The notes: generated from the sequence alone by a model not told the origin. 64,000 nt of DNA from Candidatus Binatus soli (GCA_002479255.1 DLMJ01000032.1:1-64000), one strand, 5' to 3'. Shown: positions 41,380 to 51,041, numbered from the stretch's first letter. Translations and numbers: made by a program.

Positions 41380-43233
41380 TCAGATCGGCCGGACCGCTCC
41401 GATCGGTATGGCACCGGGCGCTGTGCCCACGCCGGGAGATTCACGTGGCGCGAGCTCCTGCATCTCGTTCAGCTGCATCGAGAATCTCCGCACCGGTATT
41501 CCGTGCTTCCGCCCAAAGCGGTGAAGTCTTTCGGTCTGCTCGGGAGCGAGCTCTTCGTCCGCCACGATGATCTCGGTGAACGGCACCCGCGCGTGGATGG
41601 ACTCGAGGTCCTCAGGTGTGCCAAGCACTTCCTCTCCGTACAAGATTTTGCCCTGCTTGAATGCATCCCCATCGACGAATCCAACAACACGGGCCGAGCG
41701 CGTGCGCGCCTTCAAGACGAATTCCGCGGCCACGGTTCCGATTTCTCCGGCGCCCACCACTAACACCCGGTCCGTGACGGTCGCGAGGCGGCTGATCAGC
41801 TTGCGCAGCGCCTGGAACGACATCCGCGTCGCGACCAAAAGGTTGACCAGCAGGAGCGCGTACAGCAACGCAATTGATCCCGAATGCCTGATGGGCAGGA
41901 AATCGGACCCAATCGCCACCATGATCCCCGCGATTATCGCGCCGCCGGCGAACCGGAAGCTGTCCGAGAGACCCGCGTAGCGCCAGATTCCACGATAGAC
42001 GCCCGCGAGCAGAAAGGCCGGGTACGTCAGCAGGATTACCCACGGCAGCCCGCGGATCATCGATGCGAGCACCTCGGGCGTGAGCTTGAAATCAAGCCGC
42101 AACGCGCACGCGCCGAAGTAGGCGGCGCTGATCAGCGCGGTGTCCATCGCCGCCTCTGCAATTCGGCGTTTGTAGCCGAGAGAAAGAATGTACCGTGCGA
42201 CCCCCTGAAGATAGCCGTACGCTACGCTCGGGGGTCTCGCGTCGAAGGTCAAATCGATCATGAAGAGCGCGATCACCGCCGCCGCGAGCGCGATGAACGG
42301 CAACGCTGTAACGACGTCCGGATGCGGCAACAGGTTCGCCGCAATCGCGCATCCGGCGGCGACCGTCGCCACCGTCCAGATCGACGCGACGGTCCGCCAC
42401 TCCGTCACTCCGAGCGAGCGCAGCCGATCATGGACGTGCTCCAATCCATGCCTCGAAATAGCCTTCCCCATGGCCAGTCGCGCCACCGTCACGATCCCCG
42501 CGTCGAGCAATGGCACCAGCATCACCAGCACCGGAAAGACCCACAGCGTGAGCCGCGAGTTCGTCGCGAGCGCTCCTCCTTGAAGAGCCAGTACTCCCAG
42601 CATGTATCCGAGCGGGAGCGCACCCGCATCGCCCATGATGATCGATGCGGGCGGGAGATTGAAGATAAGAAATCCCCCAAACGCTCCCGCGACGGCGAGG
42701 CTCGGCGCGGTTACCGCGGGCACTCCCCGCACGATGCCGATTGTCGCAATCGCGGCTGCGACCGTAATTCCGATCCCCGCCGCCAGGCCGTCGAGTCCGT
42801 CCACAAGGTTGAACGCGTTGGTCGTCGCGACCAGCCAGAAGATGGTGATCCCGACGTCCAGCAATTGCCAGGAGGTGAACGCGTAACGGGGCAACACGAA
42901 GATCGCCGCCCACGCGATGATCGCGAGCTGGCCTGAGAACTTCTGCCCCGGGCTCAGCGCCAGCGCATCGTCAACCAGACCGACCACCAGCATGGCGCCA
43001 GCGCCTATCGCAATCCATCCGGCCAGGTGGCTGGTTACCACGAGGGCGACGACGATCGAGGCGATAATCGAGATGCCGCCCGTGGCAGGAACTCGCGCGT
43101 CGCTGAGCGGCGAGGCCACTTTCGCCGTAATGCCCATCCACCGGCCGAAGCGCGTCGCCACGGGCATCGTAATAATCGCCGCCAAGAACGCGATTGCAGC
43201 CGTCGTCCACTCATTTGTCAGAAGATCGAGCAT
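41380..43233 (-). CDS. WecA/MraY-type sugar-phosphate transferase fused to EpsC/WbpM-like N-terminal module
   Basis: A 617-aa protein made of two parts. Residues about 1-320 form a multi-pass polyprenyl-phosphate sugar-1-phosphate transferase: VPATGGISIIAS, VVGLVDDALALSPGQKFSGQ (catalytic Asp pair), NAFNLVDGLDGLAAGIGITV, PASIIMGDAGALPLGYMLG, and the cytosolic His motif near LEHVHDRLRSLG. Residues about 355-600 repeat the membrane and Rossmann part of EpsC/WbpM/CapD proteins (four helices, then TDRVLVVGAGEIGTVAAEFV, VVGFVDGDAFKQGKILYGEE). The catalytic dehydratase/epimerase domain that should follow is missing. The first half should start glycan assembly on undecaprenyl phosphate. ATG 43233 is chosen over a TTG at 43284. 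Confidence 0.87.
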   Translation of the reverse strand: MLDLLTNEWTTAAIAFLAAIITMPVATRFGRWMGITAKVASPLSDARVPATGGISIIASIVVALVVTSHLAGWIAIGAGAMLVVGLVDDALALSPGQKFSGQLAIIAWAAIFVLPRYAFTSWQLLDVGITIFWLVATTNAFNLVDGLDGLAAGIGITVAAAIATIGIVRGVPAVTAPSLAVAGAFGGFLIFNLPPASIIMGDAGALPLGYMLGVLALQGGALATNSRLTLWVFPVLVMLVPLLDAGIVTVARLAMGKAISRHGLEHVHDRLRSLGVTEWRTVASIWTVATVAAGCAIAANLLPHPDVVTALPFIALAAAVIALFMIDLTFDARPPSVAYGYLQGVARYILSLGYKRRIAEAAMDTALISAAYFGACALRLDFKLTPEVLASMIRGLPWVILLTYPAFLLAGVYRGIWRYAGLSDSFRFAGGAIIAGIMVAIGSDFLPIRHSGSIALLYALLLVNLLVATRMSFQALRKLISRLATVTDRVLVVGAGEIGTVAAEFVLKARTRSARVVGFVDGDAFKQGKILYGEEVLGTPEDLESIHARVPFTEIIVADEELAPEQTERLHRFGRKHGIPVRRFSMQLNEMQELAPRESPGVGTAPGAIPIGAVRPI

Positions 43234-43293
43234 TGTTAAGCTTGCCAATGTCAATTTCGCGCGGAAGCCGCCAGACTCCCCCAAACGTGGCGG

Positions 43294-44286
43294 TCAGGAA
43301 GAGGAGGACACGCGTTCATGCCGGAATTTTTCACGCACCTGCTGCTCAATCCAGGCGTAAGTGCGCGCGAGTCCCTCCTCCAGGGAAATCTCCGGCTCCC
43401 AGTTTAGGACCTCGCGCAGTCTGGTGTTGTCGGAATTGCGTCCGCGCACACCCTGCGGACCGACTACGTGCTTGCGGCTGATCCCGATTCCCGCGATGTC
43501 CGCTACAATTTCGGAAAGTTCGTTTATCGTAACCATCCGGTCCTGACCAAGATTGAGTGGCTCGTGGTAGTCCGATCGCATCAACTTGCAGATCCCGGTG
43601 ACACAGTCGTCGATATAACAGAACGAGCGCGTCTGCTCGCCGTCGCCCCAGATCTCGATTTCGTGATTTCCAATCAGCTTTGCGTGCGCCACTTTGCGGC
43701 ACAATGCAGCCGGCGCCTTCTCGCGCCCGCCCTCCCAGGTGCCGTAGGGGCCGAAGATATTATGGAAGCGGACGATCCGCGTCTCGATTCCGTAGTCCTC
43801 GCGATAGTGGTTGCACAATCGCTCGGTGATCAGCTTCTCCCACCCGTAGGCGTCCTGCGGCTGTGCGGGGTAGGCGTCTTCCTCCTTAAGAGGCACAACG
43901 TCGGTTTCGGTCTGCTTGAATTCGGGATAGACGCAGGCTGACGAGCTGTACAAATAGCGGCGTACGCCGTTGCGATGAGCAGCCTCCAGGGTCTGGAAGT
44001 TGATCATCGCGTTGTTGTAGAGGATTTGCGAGTGATGGGAGGAGATGAAACCCATCCCGCCCATGTCCGCGGCGAGCGCATAGACCTCGTCGATGTCACG
44101 TGTCGCCGCAGCGCAATTCTCCCAGTTGCGAAGATCCAGGAGCAGGAATTCGTCGCAGTCCGATGGACGGAATTCCGGTTCCTTGATGTCCACGCCGCGG
44201 ACCCAGTATCCATCGCGTTTGAGACTGCTGGCGAGATGGCTCCCGATGAATCCACCCGCTCCGGTAACGAGAACTTTTGTCGTCAT
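43294..44286 (-). CDS. NAD-dependent epimerase, GDP-mannose 3,5-epimerase-like
   Basis: A 330-aa SDR-type nucleotide-sugar epimerase. The NAD motif is VLVTGAGGFIGSHLASSLKR (4-24). VYALAADMGGMGFI near 75 is a signature of GDP-mannose 3,5-epimerases, followed by SSACVYPEFKQTE (Ser/Thr site), DAYGWEKLITERL (catalytic Tyr and Lys) and RFHNIFGPYGTWEGGREKAP. Later blocks GDGEQTRSFCYIDDC and LNLGQDRMVTINEL agree. It would make GDP-L-galactose or GDP-L-gulose from GDP-mannose for the glycan. ATG 44286 is chosen because the Rossmann strand begins there. It lies 60 bases before the WecA fusion gene. Confidence 0.88.
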   Translation of the reverse strand: MTTKVLVTGAGGFIGSHLASSLKRDGYWVRGVDIKEPEFRPSDCDEFLLLDLRNWENCAAATRDIDEVYALAADMGGMGFISSHHSQILYNNAMINFQTLEAAHRNGVRRYLYSSSACVYPEFKQTETDVVPLKEEDAYPAQPQDAYGWEKLITERLCNHYREDYGIETRIVRFHNIFGPYGTWEGGREKAPAALCRKVAHAKLIGNHEIEIWGDGEQTRSFCYIDDCVTGICKLMRSDYHEPLNLGQDRMVTINELSEIVADIAGIGISRKHVVGPQGVRGRNSDNTRLREVLNWEPEISLEEGLARTYAWIEQQVREKFRHERVSSSS

Positions 44287-44368
44287 AGTGTCACCAGGTT
44301 TGATTTTAGGCTCACGTCGCGTGAGCTGAGATTCTATCAAGCGCCATCGACGCCAGTCATGCGTCCGC

Positions 44369-45208
44369 TCAACGGTTCGGGTGCCGGGCGGCGACAGCCT
44401 GCCTCACGCGAATCTGCAGCGTCTCGGCGAGCGCACGGTAGAGAAAGCGGGGGCCGTCGACCAGATCGCGCCGCCACAACTTAGCCGGCTCCATCGCAAG
44501 CCGCCACAGCCACTCGAGACCGGCGTCGCCAACCCATGCGGGTGCGCGTTTCACCTGTCCGCTGACAAGGCGGAACGCTGCTCCCACCCCGACAACCACC
44601 GGCACCCGGAGCGCGTCCAGGTTGCGATGAATCCACCACTCCTGTTTGGGCAGGCCGAGGCCGACCCACAGCACGTCCGGACGCGCTTCGTTAATCTGCT
44701 TCACCATCGCCCGCTCTTCTTCGAGTTCCAACTTTCGAAAGGGCGGCGACAGGGTCCCGACCACGCGATGGCCGGGATGCCGCCGCTCGAATCGTTCCCT
44801 GAGCGCGACGAGCGTCTCCTCGGTGTCGCCATAGAAAAAGCTCCGGTAACCTGTCCGACTGGCGCGCGCGGCAAAGGCCGCCAGCAGATCGGGCCCCGAA
44901 ACGCGGCCCGGGAGCGGCGATCCGCGCAGGCGCGATATCCAGACCGGGGCGATCCCATCAGGGCAGAAGAGATCCGCAGAGTTGAGCACGTCGCGCAGCC
45001 GGGGGTTCCTGTGCGCCTCCCAGATTCCGTGAAACCCCGTGGCGACGACGAACCGGCACCGCCCCTCGCGCAGCTCGATCCAGCGCTCGATGCGATTCAG
45101 TGCCTCATCGATCGTCACCCTGGAAACCGAGCATCCCAGGATTGCAATCGATGCGGGTCGCTCCTGGCACTCGGCTCGGGACGTTTCGTTGTTGGCGATG
45201 GAACTCAT
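44369..45208 (-). CDS. WecG/TagA/CpsF family glycosyltransferase
   Basis: A 279-aa GT26 enzyme. Family motifs: ILGCSVSRVTIDEALNRIER, FVVATGFHGIWEAHRNPRLR, NSADLFCPDGIAPVWISRLR (catalytic Asp), RVSGPDLLAAF, FFYGDTEETLVALRERFE and VLWVGLGLPKQEWWIHRNLD. The C-terminal RAPAWVGDAGLEWLWRLAME then PAKLWRRDLVDGPRFL is the usual membrane-binding tail. It should add the second sugar to the lipid-linked first sugar made by the WecA-like protein, so the pair forms the start of the pathway. Confidence 0.93.
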   Translation of the reverse strand: MSSIANNETSRAECQERPASIAILGCSVSRVTIDEALNRIERWIELREGRCRFVVATGFHGIWEAHRNPRLRDVLNSADLFCPDGIAPVWISRLRGSPLPGRVSGPDLLAAFAARASRTGYRSFFYGDTEETLVALRERFERRHPGHRVVGTLSPPFRKLELEEERAMVKQINEARPDVLWVGLGLPKQEWWIHRNLDALRVPVVVGVGAAFRLVSGQVKRAPAWVGDAGLEWLWRLAMEPAKLWRRDLVDGPRFLYRALAETLQIRVRQAVAARHPNR

Positions 45209-45323
45209 GCAGCTTCAGTTCCGTGACACGATGGGGGAGTCTGTCGGCGTGAGGACTGAAAACAGGATTTTTATCGACGCGCTGAGCGCGTGAAGCTTCG
45301 TTGAAAACTTCGGACCCGAATCG

Positions 45324-46706
45324 TCAGCGGTAGGCCCGCGCATCGAATGCAACCGTTGGGTCGCCGCGGATCGTTGCAAAAGTCTCCACTCTCTCACTGG
45401 CATTTCGAAGATTGGCGGCGCGAATCAATGCTCCGAGATAAACTATGGCCGGCAGCTGCAGCATCAGGTCGACGCTGAACACTGCAGAGGTATTCTCGGG
45501 AATGGTCCGGAGCGTGAAGAAGACCATCAGACCAGCGACCTGCGCGAACATCGTCGAATCACCCGCGAACACGATATCCGGCCGCCATGCCGCGCGCGCA
45601 AGATACACGAGGGCGATGGCAAACCCCAGCGTCCAGGCGCCGCCGCCTAGAAATCCTCCGCACAGCAACGAATAGAGGACCCCGTTCTGCGCATCCCCAA
45701 AGATGATCCGCCGGTCCGCCCGCGGCCCGTAGCCGATGATCGGCGCGCGCAGGATGGCCTGCCAGGCATTGTAGAAAATATCGGTCCGCCCGGTCATCCG
45801 CATGATATAATTGTCGTTGCGCGTCGCGTGGCGCCAAATGTGGTGCAGCGTTTCGTGCGACACGAAATCCAAGCCGACTGCGCCGGCGGTCAGCGCCAGC
45901 GCCAGAATACCGATCGTGCGTGCGCGTCCTCGCAGCAGCAGCAGCACAACGCCCAGTGCCGCCACGAATGCCGCCAGCGATCCGCGCGACTGCATCACCC
46001 ACACTAACCAGGCGCATCCCGCGAACAGAGCAATCCACGCTACCCGGGTCCATCGCTCGGTCCGCCACATCGCTGCGCATGCAACGATCGCAATCGCAGC
46101 CGCGAAGCGTGAAATCCCGGTCGGACGCACCATCGCCATTCCCGCAACCATCGGCATCCTCGTATTCACCTTATAGCCGCTGAGTCCCTCCGACGTCTCC
46201 ACTGTGAGATGGCCTCGGCCAAGGTAAACGATGATCGCGAGAATCACGGCGGCCGCGACCCAACTCAGGCGGTTGAGCGACGCCGCGCCGGCAATCTCGT
46301 CGCCGCATTCCGCCAGGTACATTTCGCCCGCGCCCAGCGTTGCGATGAATGCGAGCCCCCAATAGCCCCACTCGAACCAGTTCTCCACCCCAATGCTCGC
46401 GGTGAGACAGACGGCCGCGTAAAAAAACCACAACCACTCGGGCAGGGTCGGCTCGCGCATCCGAGTGTCGCTCCGGCCCAGCAGATGAAAAATCCAAATC
46501 GCCAGGACCACGAGCGGGAACGCTGCGCGGATGCCATGGAACGCGGCGAACCCTCCGCTCAGGATGCCGTCGAGATCAATATTCCAAGGACCCGTGTTAA
46601 TCGATCCCCAGAGCGCCAGCCAGCACAGCGTAGGAACGACCGGGAGCATGATTCCGGCGACGCTGCGAATAGGTCGATCGGTTGGTCCGCGTGCGAGCAT
46701 TGTCAT
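45324..46706 (-). CDS. O-antigen ligase/polymerase-like membrane protein
   Basis: A 460-aa integral membrane protein with about ten to twelve hydrophobic segments and a large loop of WaaL/Wzy type: WIALFAGCAWLVWVMQSRGS, then LAAFVAALGVVLLLL, and the loop MRMTGRTDIFYNAWQAILRA, PIIGYGPRAD. 'SRgslla' and 'GRt..W......i.GyG' are the hallmark of Wzy_C/O-antigen ligase proteins. It would polymerise the repeat units or ligate the chain to an acceptor. The start overlaps the stop of the upstream GT4 gene (ATGA). Confidence 0.87.
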   Translation of the reverse strand: MTMLARGPTDRPIRSVAGIMLPVVPTLCWLALWGSINTGPWNIDLDGILSGGFAAFHGIRAAFPLVVLAIWIFHLLGRSDTRMREPTLPEWLWFFYAAVCLTASIGVENWFEWGYWGLAFIATLGAGEMYLAECGDEIAGAASLNRLSWVAAAVILAIIVYLGRGHLTVETSEGLSGYKVNTRMPMVAGMAMVRPTGISRFAAAIAIVACAAMWRTERWTRVAWIALFAGCAWLVWVMQSRGSLAAFVAALGVVLLLLRGRARTIGILALALTAGAVGLDFVSHETLHHIWRHATRNDNYIMRMTGRTDIFYNAWQAILRAPIIGYGPRADRRIIFGDAQNGVLYSLLCGGFLGGGAWTLGFAIALVYLARAAWRPDIVFAGDSTMFAQVAGLMVFFTLRTIPENTSAVFSVDLMLQLPAIVYLGALIRAANLRNASERVETFATIRGDPTVAFDARAYR

Positions 46707-48022
46707 AAGAGCGGGCGTGAAATCCTGCGCCGCACCGGCGCGGCCATCGGCTCGGAACGCGTCGCAAGGACTCGCTGATAGATGCGATCGATCGCTTCGG
46801 CCTTGGCCTCCCAGGAGAACTCCCGCGCCCGCCGCAGCGCTCCGGCGGCCAGCCGGCGCCTCATGTTTTCGTCACCTGCAATTTCAATGATTCTGCGGCT
46901 AAGCCGGCCCTTGAACTCCCGTATATTGCGGATCGGAATCCGGATACCACACCTATCACTTACAACATCCGGAAAGCCGCAATGGTCCGGGCATATGACG
47001 GGAACGCCGCTAGCCAATGCCTCCACGATTACTGTGGACGTAAGGTCCTGCAGGCTGGTTGTTACAAACAGATGCGTTGATGTCAGACCGGCAAGCGCCT
47101 CCGCACGCGACACCTGGCCGCGCCACGTGCAGCGGGACTCGATTCCAAGTCTGGCGGCGAGCCGCTGCCATTTGAGTTTGCACGGGCCGTCGCCGTAGAT
47201 GTCCAGCCGCCAATCGGTGGTATCAGGTACGTCCGCCAACGCACGCAGCAGGAGATGCAATGCCTTGCGCGGTATATGACGCCCGCTCCATGCAATTCGC
47301 AGCGGCTCTCCGTCTCGCCGCATCGCGTAGGTATTACCGGTCTGAGGAGGCAGTCCGACCTCGCAGATCACCTCCGCCTCAACTCCGTACCAGCGCTGGA
47401 TTTCGCCGCGAATTCCGCTGGTTGCCGCGATCACTCCCGGACCAGCGGCGGCGAAGGCCTTGCGCGGTAGCCGGAGAAACCGGCGATGCATCGAGTTCAC
47501 GAGGTTGCGTGCGCCGTGATAGATAGATCCTTGCGCGCCCATCGTGGGCAGCAACCGCCACGGCATATTCTCGAGCCCGCCGATCGGGCCCCATACGAAC
47601 GGAACGTCAAGCTTCCAGAGATGGCCGGGGAAGCGGAATCCCACGAAAGTGAGCTGATGCACGAGGTCAAACTGAACCTTCTTATGTAACTCGCGGGCCA
47701 GCTTCAACGCATCGCGCTGCCAGATTCTGTAGGAGGAATGCATCAAGGGCTTGAGGATGGAACCTTCGCACATGCGCCAGAACCGGTTCGCATCACTGTA
47801 ATGCCATGGTTTCGCAGTCACATACGCGAAATGAATATTCGAGTACGTTGTGGGAGCGCATGCAATGAACCGCTCTATGCTTTCCCGCTGCCATTCTGCC
47901 GTAATTACCCAGACGTCATGATTCCTTGCGATAGCGGTTGGCCAAGACCAGCCCACGGCCTTCTCGGAACCGATATAGGGATCGCAGGCGTATGCTGCGA
48001 TCAACACTTTCAGCTGCCTCAT
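46703..48022 (-). CDS. GT4-family glycosyltransferase
   Basis: A 439-aa GT-B transferase. N-domain: KVLIAAYACDPYIGSEKAVG, with VHQLTFVGFRFPGHLW; C-domain: PLRIAWSGRHIPRKALHLLL, RLDIYGDGPCKLKWQRLAA, then VIVEALASGVPVICPDHCGF (E-x7-E-like donor site). It most resembles retaining GT4 enzymes of exopolysaccharide loci. The donor cannot be told. The four-base overlap with the ligase-like gene indicates coupling. Confidence 0.92.
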   Translation of the reverse strand: MRQLKVLIAAYACDPYIGSEKAVGWSWPTAIARNHDVWVITAEWQRESIERFIACAPTTYSNIHFAYVTAKPWHYSDANRFWRMCEGSILKPLMHSSYRIWQRDALKLARELHKKVQFDLVHQLTFVGFRFPGHLWKLDVPFVWGPIGGLENMPWRLLPTMGAQGSIYHGARNLVNSMHRRFLRLPRKAFAAAGPGVIAATSGIRGEIQRWYGVEAEVICEVGLPPQTGNTYAMRRDGEPLRIAWSGRHIPRKALHLLLRALADVPDTTDWRLDIYGDGPCKLKWQRLAARLGIESRCTWRGQVSRAEALAGLTSTHLFVTTSLQDLTSTVIVEALASGVPVICPDHCGFPDVVSDRCGIRIPIRNIREFKGRLSRRIIEIAGDENMRRRLAAGALRRAREFSWEAKAEAIDRIYQRVLATRSEPMAAPVRRRISRPLL

Positions 48023-48073
48023 TTTAAAAGACCGAGTTTGCTGAATGTGAATTGACGCGCAAGCCGTTGCGTA

Positions 48074-49213
48074 TCAGCGAGCATTGCAATCTATCCCTCC
48101 GGTCAATACCTTCGCCAGCACTTCGGCCCCGTCTTCCCATGTGGCCAGCCTGTCCGCGCGAGCCTTTGCTGCGGCGCCGTCGTTTAGCACGGCCAGAATA
48201 CCTTCACGGATCCCGGCGTCATTTGGAGTTATGTAAATAGTCTCATCGCCGCCGGCTTCGCGCAGCTCCGGGATGTCGCTTGCGACCACCCGGGTACCGC
48301 ACGCCCGCGCCTCCAACACCGGCATTCCAAATCCTTCATAGAGGGACGGGCAAATCAGAGCATCGGCACCCGTATAAAGTGCAGGCAGGTCTCCCTGATC
48401 GACATAGTCGAGCACAATCACGCCGTACGATGCGCCACGCTCTAGAAGCCCGCATAGTCTCCTGTCCTTCCATCCCCTGCTGCCGGCCAGAACCAGCGTG
48501 TGCGCACGTATAAGGCCTTCCGCCTTCATTTTCAAGAACGATTCGACCAGGAGCTCGAAATTCTTTCGCGGCTCACGTGTCCCGACCGCAAGTAAGTACG
48601 AGGTCTTCAATCTGTACTTGTTGAGACAAGCTTCCACTTTGTCGCGAGGCTGCGGTGTGAATTCCTCAGAAACCCCGGGCCGGACCACCGCGGCGGCGGT
48701 AAATCCGTATGCAGAGTGAAGCTTCGCCGCAGTACCGCGAGAATTCGTGAGGATTTCATTGGCGCGTGCCAAGGATTGGCTGAACAGCAACCTTCGGCCC
48801 CAAAGGTCGCGCGCCCGCATAGTGGACGGCACTATCTTGTGATTGAGGTCGTGAACCGTACTCACAGCCCTGACCCTCGGTCCAAGCGCCGGCAGTAGCG
48901 TGACGGCGCCCCAAAAGACATCCAGGCTATCGCAACGGCAAAGGCTGCCGGCGCGCGAGGTCAGCCACAGTCCGCGGTTTAAATTACGAGCCATCCAGGA
49001 TTGGTCGATCCTCGCTGACCATCTCTCCGAGCAAACCGGCAAGCTTAACGCGCACGGAGCGTAGACAAAGAAGCGCGCCTTCGGAAGCAAGTGGTCCAAA
49101 TGTCTGCAAAGCTCGATAACGTAGCGCCCCACCCCTGTAGGCATACCCATAAAGGCTCGCCCGTCGATTCCGATACGGCATTCATCGCGGTCTCTGACCT
49201 GTTCGCTCCGCAT
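48074..49213 (-). CDS. GT4-family glycosyltransferase
   Basis: A 379-aa GT-B enzyme, from ATG 49213 (an open frame extends to 49279 but with only a TTG start). N-domain: RIGIDGRAFMGMPTGVGRYV, VSTVHDLNHKIVPSTMRARD, ANEILTNSRGTAAKLHSAYG; C-domain: YLLAVGTREPRKNFELLVES, LVLAGSRGWKDRRLC, and GADALICPSLYEGFGMPVLE with ARACGTRVVASDIPELREAG. This is the WbaZ/mannosyltransferase-like GT4 group, where GDP-mannose donors are common (family knowledge, not proof). Confidence 0.92.
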   Translation of the reverse strand: MRSEQVRDRDECRIGIDGRAFMGMPTGVGRYVIELCRHLDHLLPKARFFVYAPCALSLPVCSERWSARIDQSWMARNLNRGLWLTSRAGSLCRCDSLDVFWGAVTLLPALGPRVRAVSTVHDLNHKIVPSTMRARDLWGRRLLFSQSLARANEILTNSRGTAAKLHSAYGFTAAAVVRPGVSEEFTPQPRDKVEACLNKYRLKTSYLLAVGTREPRKNFELLVESFLKMKAEGLIRAHTLVLAGSRGWKDRRLCGLLERGASYGVIVLDYVDQGDLPALYTGADALICPSLYEGFGMPVLEARACGTRVVASDIPELREAGGDETIYITPNDAGIREGILAVLNDGAAAKARADRLATWEDGAEVLAKVLTGGIDCNAR

Positions 49214-49286
49214 CCAGTAACCTACACAAAGTGCGCCAATAGGTCTTTCAGCTCGATTGGTCGTCTCGCACAGAAACAACGATAGT

Positions 49287-50186
49287 TCAGTTGCTGACCT
49301 TTTCGATCATAAGACCGCATACACCCTGACCTGGCATAAGACTCCAATCGGCGAATTCTGTATAGTTGTCAACGATTTCCCTCGCGTCATCGGCTGTGCA
49401 TCGGAACCCCTGCGTTTGCCACCTGCGGTCGTGGCTTGCGAAACGGCCAGGAGTCTTTTCTCCGAACCACCGTATGACGCTTGCTTGTACCCCCAAGGGG
49501 TCAACGAGCCGCTGAAAGACCGCGGCTCGATCGTAGTGCCGTGCAAAGAAAAACTGCCCGTCCCGAGCAGTGCCCTGAGTGCCATAGAGATCTGTCCGGC
49601 GGTACTCCAGCCAAAACTTGCGATCCACGGGAACGGTTACTATTAGCCGACCGCCGGGCTCCAGAGCCTTGTAAAGCGTGCACATGGCGTCGGTATCCGC
49701 GGTTTCGCCGGCAATGTGTTCAACAACCGAGATCGACCAAATCGACTGATATTGGCAGGCAGTATATTTCAAGCGCTCTACTGCCACACACTCCGTGAAT
49801 ATGTTGTTCAGCCGCAGGCTCTTTGCGGCCCGCGCCGTGCAAGATAGGTCTCTGGGGTCAGGGTTAATTACGCGAATCGAAGCAGTTGGATGTTTCCGTG
49901 CCGCGAACAGGCTAAAAAGCCTCGGCGACGCTACATCTAGGCAGTCGCCCAGTCCTTCGGCCAAGCATGACAGAGCAAATGGAAATTCGAAATATCTAAC
50001 AATATTTACCGGGGTCAGCAGATAGGTGAGTCCAACGCGAAAATTACCTCTGGCAATCATACGACGCGCCAGGACTTTGCCGAACTGGGCAAACTCCATG
50101 CCGGGTCCGTTTCTCTTGGCCGCATACGCCAAGCTCGCACGTGAGCGTAGATACGCGCTTGGGATTGAAAGCCAGTCCGCAAACAT
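49287..50186 (-). CDS. SAM-dependent methyltransferase-like protein
   Basis: A 299-aa protein with a class I methyltransferase core in the middle: GDCLDVASPRLFSLFAARKH, SIRVINPDPRDLSCTARAAK, YQSIWSISVVEHIAGETADT, MCTLYKALEPGGRLIVTVPV. Motif I is unusual (DVASPRLFS rather than DxGxGxG), which may affect SAM binding. The N-terminal 80 residues are basic and amphipathic. Base composition is lower in GC than in the genes on either side. It sits between two sugar-related genes and probably modifies the glycan, but it could be a non-catalytic relative. Confidence 0.75.
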   Translation of the reverse strand: MFADWLSIPSAYLRSRASLAYAAKRNGPGMEFAQFGKVLARRMIARGNFRVGLTYLLTPVNIVRYFEFPFALSCLAEGLGDCLDVASPRLFSLFAARKHPTASIRVINPDPRDLSCTARAAKSLRLNNIFTECVAVERLKYTACQYQSIWSISVVEHIAGETADTDAMCTLYKALEPGGRLIVTVPVDRKFWLEYRRTDLYGTQGTARDGQFFFARHYDRAAVFQRLVDPLGVQASVIRWFGEKTPGRFASHDRRWQTQGFRCTADDAREIVDNYTEFADWSLMPGQGVCGLMIEKVSN

Positions 50187-50195
50187 GGCGCTTCC

Positions 50196-51041
50196 TCAGG
50201 CGGGACGCGCAAAGTGAAGCACGCATGTGCCATACATGAACTCTCGCTTCACTGTTGCTTCGAAGTTGTACCCAGCCATTACGGTCCTGACCGAACTTTC
50301 CAGAGCGGGAGAATGACACTCGACGATTACATATTTTGCGCTCTTCAGTGCGCATTGCGCACCTTCGAGCACCGCGACTTCCGCGCCTTCGACATCGATC
50401 TTGAGCAGACCGATCGATGTGATCGAATGCGCTTTGCAGTAAGTGTCAAGATCTATCACCTCAATATAAAAGGCTGGCGGAAGCGCCCCGCCCTCAATGA
50501 GGCTTCCCGCGACCGTGCTCCGTCCTATGAAAAACGGGCGCATTCCGGCGCATTCGGCCGCCGCCGCATTGACCGCGACCGCATTGATGAGGCCATTCGC
50601 CTCGAGATTGCGCACCAGCCTCTTATAAACTCTGGGGTTGGGCTCAAAACAATGTATAGGAACGGTTGGGAACTCCTTGCCATAGCGGATTGCGAAAATA
50701 CCTATATTGGCGCCCAAATCCAGAATAACGTCTTGCGGCTCAAACCGAATTCTCTCGCTGTCATACTCACGTCCCGAGTAAACTTCTATGTAAGGCCACA
50801 ACTCTCCCAATCCAGGCGACGATTCAAACCACACGTCGCCGTGCTTCAGTCTCAGGAATAACTCCGGGTCGTCAACACTGATTTGTCCGTTCCGCGACCC
50901 CAAGGCGCTTGACAGCTTTGCTAAAGTCAATGTCCCGGCATAGCGACAGAAACGAGCTTTGCTCCTGACTCCTCGACACTCACCTAGTAAAAATAGCAGG
51001 TTTTTGAGCAGGCGATTGATTCCGGCTATTGAAGGTTCCAT
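50196..51041 (-). CDS. FkbM-family methyltransferase
   Basis: A 281-aa protein. The FkbM domain covers about 95-275: DVILDLGANIGIFAIRYGKE (SAM motif I), PIHCFEPNPRVYKRLVRNLE, VIDLDTYCKAHSITSIGLLK and IDVEGAEVAVLEGAQ. All motifs of the family are intact. FkbM enzymes O-methylate sugars and polyketides; in this locus a sugar hydroxyl is the likely target. Ten bases separate it from the next gene. Confidence 0.93.
   Translation of the reverse strand: MEPSIAGINRLLKNLLFLLGECRGVRSKARFCRYAGTLTLAKLSSALGSRNGQISVDDPELFLRLKHGDVWFESSPGLGELWPYIEVYSGREYDSERIRFEPQDVILDLGANIGIFAIRYGKEFPTVPIHCFEPNPRVYKRLVRNLEANGLINAVAVNAAAAECAGMRPFFIGRSTVAGSLIEGGALPPAFYIEVIDLDTYCKAHSITSIGLLKIDVEGAEVAVLEGAQCALKSAKYVIVECHSPALESSVRTVMAGYNFEATVKREFMYGTCVLHFARPA

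Noticed and set aside
45278..45292. Hairpin ACGCGC-TNA-GCGCGT between the ligase-like and WecG-like genes as a terminator
   Set aside because: The stem is short and an A-run rather than a T-run follows in the direction of transcription; the operon seems to continue.
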